The notes under the pieces were generated by a model. It was not told where the DNA came from. It saw nothing but the letters and a program-made list of their open reading frames with translations, and searched no databases. DNA of 64,000 nt from an uncultured Mycoplasmatota bacterium. GTDB taxonomy: Bacteria; Bacillota_I; Bacilli_A; RF39; UBA660. Below, piece after piece: positions 60,055 through 64,000 of this stretch. The DNA lies in contig URFW01000005.1 in NCBI GenBank assembly GCA_900547225.1, positions 23,370 through 87,369 on the forward strand, in the 5' to 3' direction. Positions within the stretch are counted from its first letter, which is position 1, and every line of letters starts with the position of its first letter. A program made the position numbers and the translations under genes.

Positions 60055-62328
60055 TTATTTCTTGTTTTTCTTTTTCTTAGCTTTCTTTTTAGTAGTTTTT
60101 TTATTATTTTCTTGAACTGTAATATCTTGGTTTTCTTCTGTTTTTTTCTTAATAGAAACACGTTCATCAATCGGAAGATTTTTACTTTCTATTTTATACC
60201 ATAATTGTGGTGCTAAGAAAGATGATGAATAAAAACCTGCAACAAGTCCAATTATAATAGCTATGTTAAATGGTAATATTCCTTTTGACCCAAGAATAAT
60301 TAAACATACTACTGGTATTAACGTTGTAATTGTTGTATATAAACTTCTTGTAATAGTATCAGATACACTATCATCCACTATTTCTTTTAAGGACTCCTTA
60401 GTAAGTTTACCTTTATATTTACCTAAGTTTTCCCTTATTCTATCAAAAACTACTATAGTATTATTAATTGAGTAACCAATAACGGTTAATATAGCTGCAA
60501 TAAATATTACGTTTACTTCTATTTTGAAGATAGAAAATAAAGCCATTACTAATAGTACGTCATGTAATAACGTAGTTATAGAAGATATTGCATAACTAAA
60601 CTTAAATCTAAACGAAATATATACAATAATCGCAATTGCAGCTATTACGACTGAATAAAACGCATTTTTTACTAAATCTTGTTTTACTATATCAGTTACA
60701 ACGTTTATCTCTGTTTTAGCATTATATTTATCTTCAAAATAGTTATTAACTTTATTAATACCATTTTCTTTTAATTCAGTATTTAATCTAACGTATATCT
60801 CATCATTTTCTTGTTTTTCTAATGATACTACGTCATATTTTAACTTCTTAAAGTCTTTTTTTACATCACTTACAGTTATTTTATCAGCTTTTATTGTAAC
60901 ATCGGAACCTGATCTAAAATCAATTCCTAAGTTAAATCCGTTTATAGCTAGATAAATTACACCAATTACTAAATATATTAATGTTATAGTAAAACATTTC
61001 TTAGTAATTTCTACTGCTTTAACGTTTACTTTTTTTCTTTTTTCTTTATTTTTCTTTAAGTATTTAACAAATTTATTTGGGTTTTCATCAAAACGCCCCG
61101 TTTTAACAAAACCATTTAATATTAATCTATTAATGAATACCATTATAAACATAGTTGCAAATATGGTAATCATAAGCATAGTAGCAAAACCTTTAACAGA
61201 ACTTTCACCAAATATAAATAATACAATTGCAACTATTAAAGTAGTTACGTTAGCATCAAATATTGAACTCCAAGACTGTTTATTTCCATCTTTAAATGCT
61301 ACTTTTAAACTATTACCTTCTTCTAGTGACTCTTTAATACGTTCATTAGTAATTACGCATGAGTCTACTGCCATACCAATACCTAAAACTAATGCTGCAA
61401 TACCAGGAAGTGTTAAAACTCCTCCTATCAACCAGAAAACGCCCATTACTAATAACATGTATAAAAGTAAGTTTATTCCAGATATAAATCCTGCAAATCT
61501 ATAAAGTATGGTCATAAATAGAATAACGAGTGCCATACCTATTAAGCCTGCTACAAAAGTTTTAGTAAGAACACCAGCACCATATGATGCATTAACGTTT
61601 TGGCTTGATATTTCAGTTAATTTAGTTGAAATAGAGCCAGCATTAATGTTTGATGCTAAATTTTCTGCTTCTTCCTTTTCAAAGTTACCAGTAATTATAA
61701 CATCAGAAGAAAATCCTTGAGATACGGTTGCAGCAGATAAACACATGCTGTCTTCATTACCACAAGTTTCACCATCTTTGCTGTATGAATTAACTCCTTT
61801 TTCAAAGTTATACCATATAACCATTACGTTTTTACCAGTTTCCTTTTGACTAACCTCTGTTGTAGCCTCTAAGAACTTTTCCTTATCTTTAACGGATAAA
61901 GAAATAGCAGGTTTACCATTTTCATCATATGAAAGTTTGGCACCTTTAATTACGCTAGCATCCAACAAAAGCTTGTCATCCGTATCACGGAATGATACGT
62001 TAGCAACGTTAGATAAAGCTTTTCTAGCACCTTCTATATCAGTTACACCAGCAAGCTTTACCCTTATTCTATCATCGCCTTCTATTGTTATTTCAGGCTC
62101 TGATACACCAAGTGAATCTACGTTTCTTTTTAAAACGTCATAAGTACTATTTAAATCACCAGATTTTAAACTTTTCCCATCACTTCTTTTTACTTGATAT
62201 AAAACTTCAAAGCCACCTTTTAAATCAAGACCAAATTTTAAATCATTAAATAGTGGTATGTATACTAAAGAAAATATTATTACCACAACAAAAAATACTA
62301 ATAATCTTTTAACATAATTCTTTTTCAT
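60055..62328 (-). CDS. secDF: SecD-SecF fusion, protein export accessory
   Basis: 757 residues, start after AAGGAAGG. The SecD half holds the D1 motif region FGLDLKGGFEVLYQV, a periplasmic-type P1 domain and six helices with the family motif GIGMAVDSCVITNERIKE. The SecF half follows after VEITKKCFTITLIYLVIGVI, with GIDFRSGSDV and SINNTIVVFDRIRENL. About twelve membrane helices in all; a very basic tail ends the protein. It uses the proton gradient to help SecA/YEG translocation. The fusion and its position before rel match Bacillota. Confidence 0.96.
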   Translation of the reverse strand: MKKNYVKRLLVFFVVVIIFSLVYIPLFNDLKFGLDLKGGFEVLYQVKRSDGKSLKSGDLNSTYDVLKRNVDSLGVSEPEITIEGDDRIRVKLAGVTDIEGARKALSNVANVSFRDTDDKLLLDASVIKGAKLSYDENGKPAISLSVKDKEKFLEATTEVSQKETGKNVMVIWYNFEKGVNSYSKDGETCGNEDSMCLSAATVSQGFSSDVIITGNFEKEEAENLASNINAGSISTKLTEISSQNVNASYGAGVLTKTFVAGLIGMALVILFMTILYRFAGFISGINLLLYMLLVMGVFWLIGGVLTLPGIAALVLGIGMAVDSCVITNERIKESLEEGNSLKVAFKDGNKQSWSSIFDANVTTLIVAIVLFIFGESSVKGFATMLMITIFATMFIMVFINRLILNGFVKTGRFDENPNKFVKYLKKNKEKRKKVNVKAVEITKKCFTITLIYLVIGVIYLAINGFNLGIDFRSGSDVTIKADKITVSDVKKDFKKLKYDVVSLEKQENDEIYVRLNTELKENGINKVNNYFEDKYNAKTEINVVTDIVKQDLVKNAFYSVVIAAIAIIVYISFRFKFSYAISSITTLLHDVLLVMALFSIFKIEVNVIFIAAILTVIGYSINNTIVVFDRIRENLGKYKGKLTKESLKEIVDDSVSDTITRSLYTTITTLIPVVCLIILGSKGILPFNIAIIIGLVAGFYSSSFLAPQLWYKIESKNLPIDERVSIKKKTEENQDITVQENNKKTTKKKAKKKKNKK

Positions 62329-62349
62329 ATTTACCTTCCTTTATAATAA

Positions 62350-62377
62350 ATTATATAAATGATGTATATCATCACAA
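62350..62377 (-). promoter_or_regulatory. Proximal promoter of secDF
   Basis: On the minus strand TTGTGA (62372-62377), 16-base spacer, TATAAT (62350-62355). The spacer includes an inverted repeat TGATG-ATATA-CATCA. Confidence 0.5.
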
Positions 62378-62385
62378 CATAATTT

Positions 62386-62414
62386 ATTATATAACATATA
62401 CAAAGTAAAAGCAA
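62386..62414 (-). promoter_or_regulatory. Distal promoter of secDF
   Basis: On the minus strand TTGCTT (62409-62414), 17-base spacer, TATAAT (62386-62391). Confidence 0.5.
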
Positions 62415-62420
62415 AGGTAA

Positions 62421-62451
62421 AAGAAAAAGATTAGAACATTTTCTAATCTTT
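62421..62451 (-). terminator. Intrinsic terminator of the BspA-like gene
   Basis: On the minus strand AAGATTAGAA pairs with TTCTAATCTT around AATG, followed by T residues. Confidence 0.85.
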
Positions 62452-62458
62452 ATGCTTG

Positions 62459-64000
62459 TTAAGCTTCTTTTATAACACAATTAATACCAGAATCAACTTT
62501 ATTTATAAAATCTTTTGATGCTTGATCTTTTACGTATACGTTGAAAGAAACATTTCCTTTAAAAAACTCAATATATCTAGTTACATTAGAAAAATCAAAT
62601 GAAGATAAATCAAGGCTTTTTAAACTGCTACAATTTGCAAACATACGTTTCATATCCGTCATTTTTTCAGTATTAAAGGAAGAAACATTTAAGCTAGTTA
62701 GTGATGAGCAGTCACTAAACAAACCAGTAGTAGAACTATCATCTGATGTTATTGTTATCTTTGATGTGTCAAACGAAGATAAATCAAGACTTTCTAAACT
62801 GCTACAATTTGCAAACATTGATTCCATAGAAGTTAAATTTGGCGTTTTAAAGTTTGACAAATCAAGTTTTTTTAAACTCCTGCAATTTGCAAACATCATA
62901 TACATATTATTGGCGTTAGATGTATCAAAACTAGATACGTTAAGTTCCTCTAATTTTGAACAATTATAGAACATACCTCTCCAAGTAATTGTTCCAAATG
63001 CTTTAACATTTTTAGTATTAAAGTTTGATAAATCAAGGCTTTTTAAATTGCTGCAATTTGCAAACATGCCTGCCATTGTAGTAACATTTGATGTATCAAA
63101 TAAAGATGTATCTATGTTTGATGCGGAAGTACAATTATAAAACATGAAACTCATGTCTGTTACTTTGGATGTATTAAATTTTTTTAAGTCTATCGTTGCA
63201 AGCTTTGAACATCCATAAAACATCGATGCTATGTTAGTTACTGATTCTGTATTAAACGTGGATAAATCAATTGATGATAATAATTTACAATTATAAAACA
63301 TTCTTTCTAAACTAATTGTTTTTGAAAAATCAAAATTTGAAATATTAACTTGTTCAAGAGAAGTACAATTTTCAAACAATCCAACGTTAGGATCCCAATC
63401 ATTATACTTTGGAGTTACTATCTTTATTAAATTAGGAGTTTTAAAATTACTTAAATCTATTGTTTCAAGTTTTGAACAACCAGCAAACATTGCTCCCATA
63501 TCGGTTACGTTTGTAGTATCAAAGCTGCTTAGATTTAATGTTTTCAAAGAGGAGTTTCCTCTAAACATATCATGAAAAGTGGTAACATTTTTTGTGTTCC
63601 AATTACCAACATCAATCGTTGTTAATTTTGAACATCCCCTAAACATGCTAGACATGTTAACGACGTTTTTAACATCAAGAGATGTTAAATCAAGATTCGT
63701 CAATGAAGTACAATCATAAAACATACCTTGCATATTTATAACATTTGAAGTGTTAAAGTATTTAGAAAAAGTAACATTAGTTAATGATGTAAAATTTTTA
63801 AATAAATTAGCTGAATTTTCTGGTGCGTACACTTCTCCTACTCCACCAATATATAATTCGTATAATCCGTTATTATCAGAGTCTTTATATGATGCTATTA
63901 CAGTGCTATCTTTGTTTGCAGAGGCATCCCAATACCCTATCGCATTTTCTACTGGATCTAGTGTTGGTAAAAAGGTTATATTTTCAACTTTATTTTTAGT
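62459..64000 (-). CDS. BspA-type leucine-rich repeat surface protein (5' end outside window)
   Basis: The frame stays open to the last base of the window, giving 513 residues; an in-frame GTG at 63830-63832 is probably internal. A short region with YWDASANKDSTVIASYKDSD and LYELYIGGVGEVYAPENS precedes about 15 repeats of roughly 25 residues of the DUF285 type (for example SNVTTMAGMFANCSNLKSLD, then LSNFNT). Such proteins are extracellular and often adhesive. The C-terminus shows no LPxTG motif or membrane helix, so anchoring, if any, must be at the missing N-terminal side. Confidence 0.92.
   Translation of the reverse strand, partial: TKNKVENITFLPTLDPVENAIGYWDASANKDSTVIASYKDSDNNGLYELYIGGVGEVYAPENSANLFKNFTSLTNVTFSKYFNTSNVINMQGMFYDCTSLTNLDLTSLDVKNVVNMSSMFRGCSKLTTIDVGNWNTKNVTTFHDMFRGNSSLKTLNLSSFDTTNVTDMGAMFAGCSKLETIDLSNFKTPNLIKIVTPKYNDWDPNVGLFENCTSLEQVNISNFDFSKTISLERMFYNCKLLSSIDLSTFNTESVTNIASMFYGCSKLATIDLKKFNTSKVTDMSFMFYNCTSASNIDTSLFDTSNVTTMAGMFANCSNLKSLDLSNFNTKNVKAFGTITWRGMFYNCSKLEELNVSSFDTSNANNMYMMFANCRSLKKLDLSNFKTPNLTSMESMFANCSSLESLDLSSFDTSKITITSDDSSTTGLFSDCSSLTSLNVSSFNTEKMTDMKRMFANCSSLKSLDLSSFDFSNVTRYIEFFKGNVSFNVYVKDQASKDFINKVDSGINCVIKEA

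Noticed and set aside
62459..63832. Regularly spaced similar DNA segments that look like a repeat array
   Set aside because: They code for DUF285 protein repeats of about 25 residues and vary in sequence; there are no constant repeats with unique spacers, so this is not CRISPR.
1..64000. Possible mollicute genetic code (TGA as Trp)
   Set aside because: TGA ends real genes, for example at 1631-1633 and 7613-7615, and Trp is encoded by TGG throughout.

Overview
The window is strongly AT-rich chromosomal DNA from a low-GC Bacillota, most likely an uncultured host-associated Bacilli lineage of the RF39/Erysipelotrichales kind (inference). It uses the standard bacterial code: TGA is a normal stop, for example at the ends of trhP2 and the SpoVID-like gene, so this is not a code-4 mollicute. 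Gene order repeatedly matches Bacillus subtilis blocks: trhP1-trhP2-greA; tig-lon-spoVID-ysxE-valS; dnaG-rpoD-trmK with yqfQ; nusB-xseA-xseB-spoIVB; spoIIM with xerD; and rarA-6S RNA-tcdA-aspS-hisS-dtd-rel-secDF. No rRNA, tRNA, prophage, insertion sequence or CRISPR array was seen.

Layout. 1-4.4 kb: tRNA U34 hydroxylation (TrhP pair), GreA, trigger factor and an unknown protein. 4.5-8.7 kb: Lon, SpoVID-like and YsxE-like coat proteins. 8.8-13.3 kb: a pilin-like protein, then a valine T-box controlling two related small unknown proteins plus ValRS. 13.4-19.1 kb: ProRS, then primase/sigma factor/TrmK and a YqfQ-like protein. 19.2-24.9 kb: a compact type IV pilus/Com-like system (PilC/ComGB, prepilin peptidase, divergent ATPase, two prepilins). 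24.9-31.9 kb: YlbJ, an M23 peptidase, MutS, NusB and unknowns. 31.9-41.2 kb: a methyltransferase, a transglutaminase-like protein, XseAB, two tandem membrane paralogues, a nucleotidyltransferase, SpoIVB, SpoIIM and an HTH regulator. 41.2-41.6 kb is non-coding with a candidate small RNA. 41.6-47.2 kb (minus strand): HAD/ATPase/DUF5662 unit, ZIP transporter, phosphohexomutase, XerD. 47.3-64 kb: RarA, a cadherin-like surface protein, TcdA, 6S RNA, an AspRS/HisRS operon behind a very short T-box leader, LemA and DUF2207 proteins, Dtd, Rel, SecDF and a partial BspA-type leucine-rich repeat protein.

The SpoVID, YsxE, YlbJ, SpoIVB and SpoIIM homologues together suggest an endospore former or a lineage that recently was one. 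Translation is regulated by tRNA charging (two T-boxes) and probably by (p)ppGpp, although the Rel hydrolase site has lost its ED motif.

Most notable observations: (1) the hisS-aspS T-box seems to have an ultrashort Stem I, a five-base-pair hairpin showing an Asp GAC codon in its loop; (2) three small unknown proteins sharing a pattern sit inside aminoacyl-tRNA synthetase transcription units; (3) Rel carries HDxxNF instead of HDxxED; (4) a 22-bp perfect palindrome precedes spoIVB; (5) two genes without ribosome binding sites share a -10-like box five bases before the ATG.
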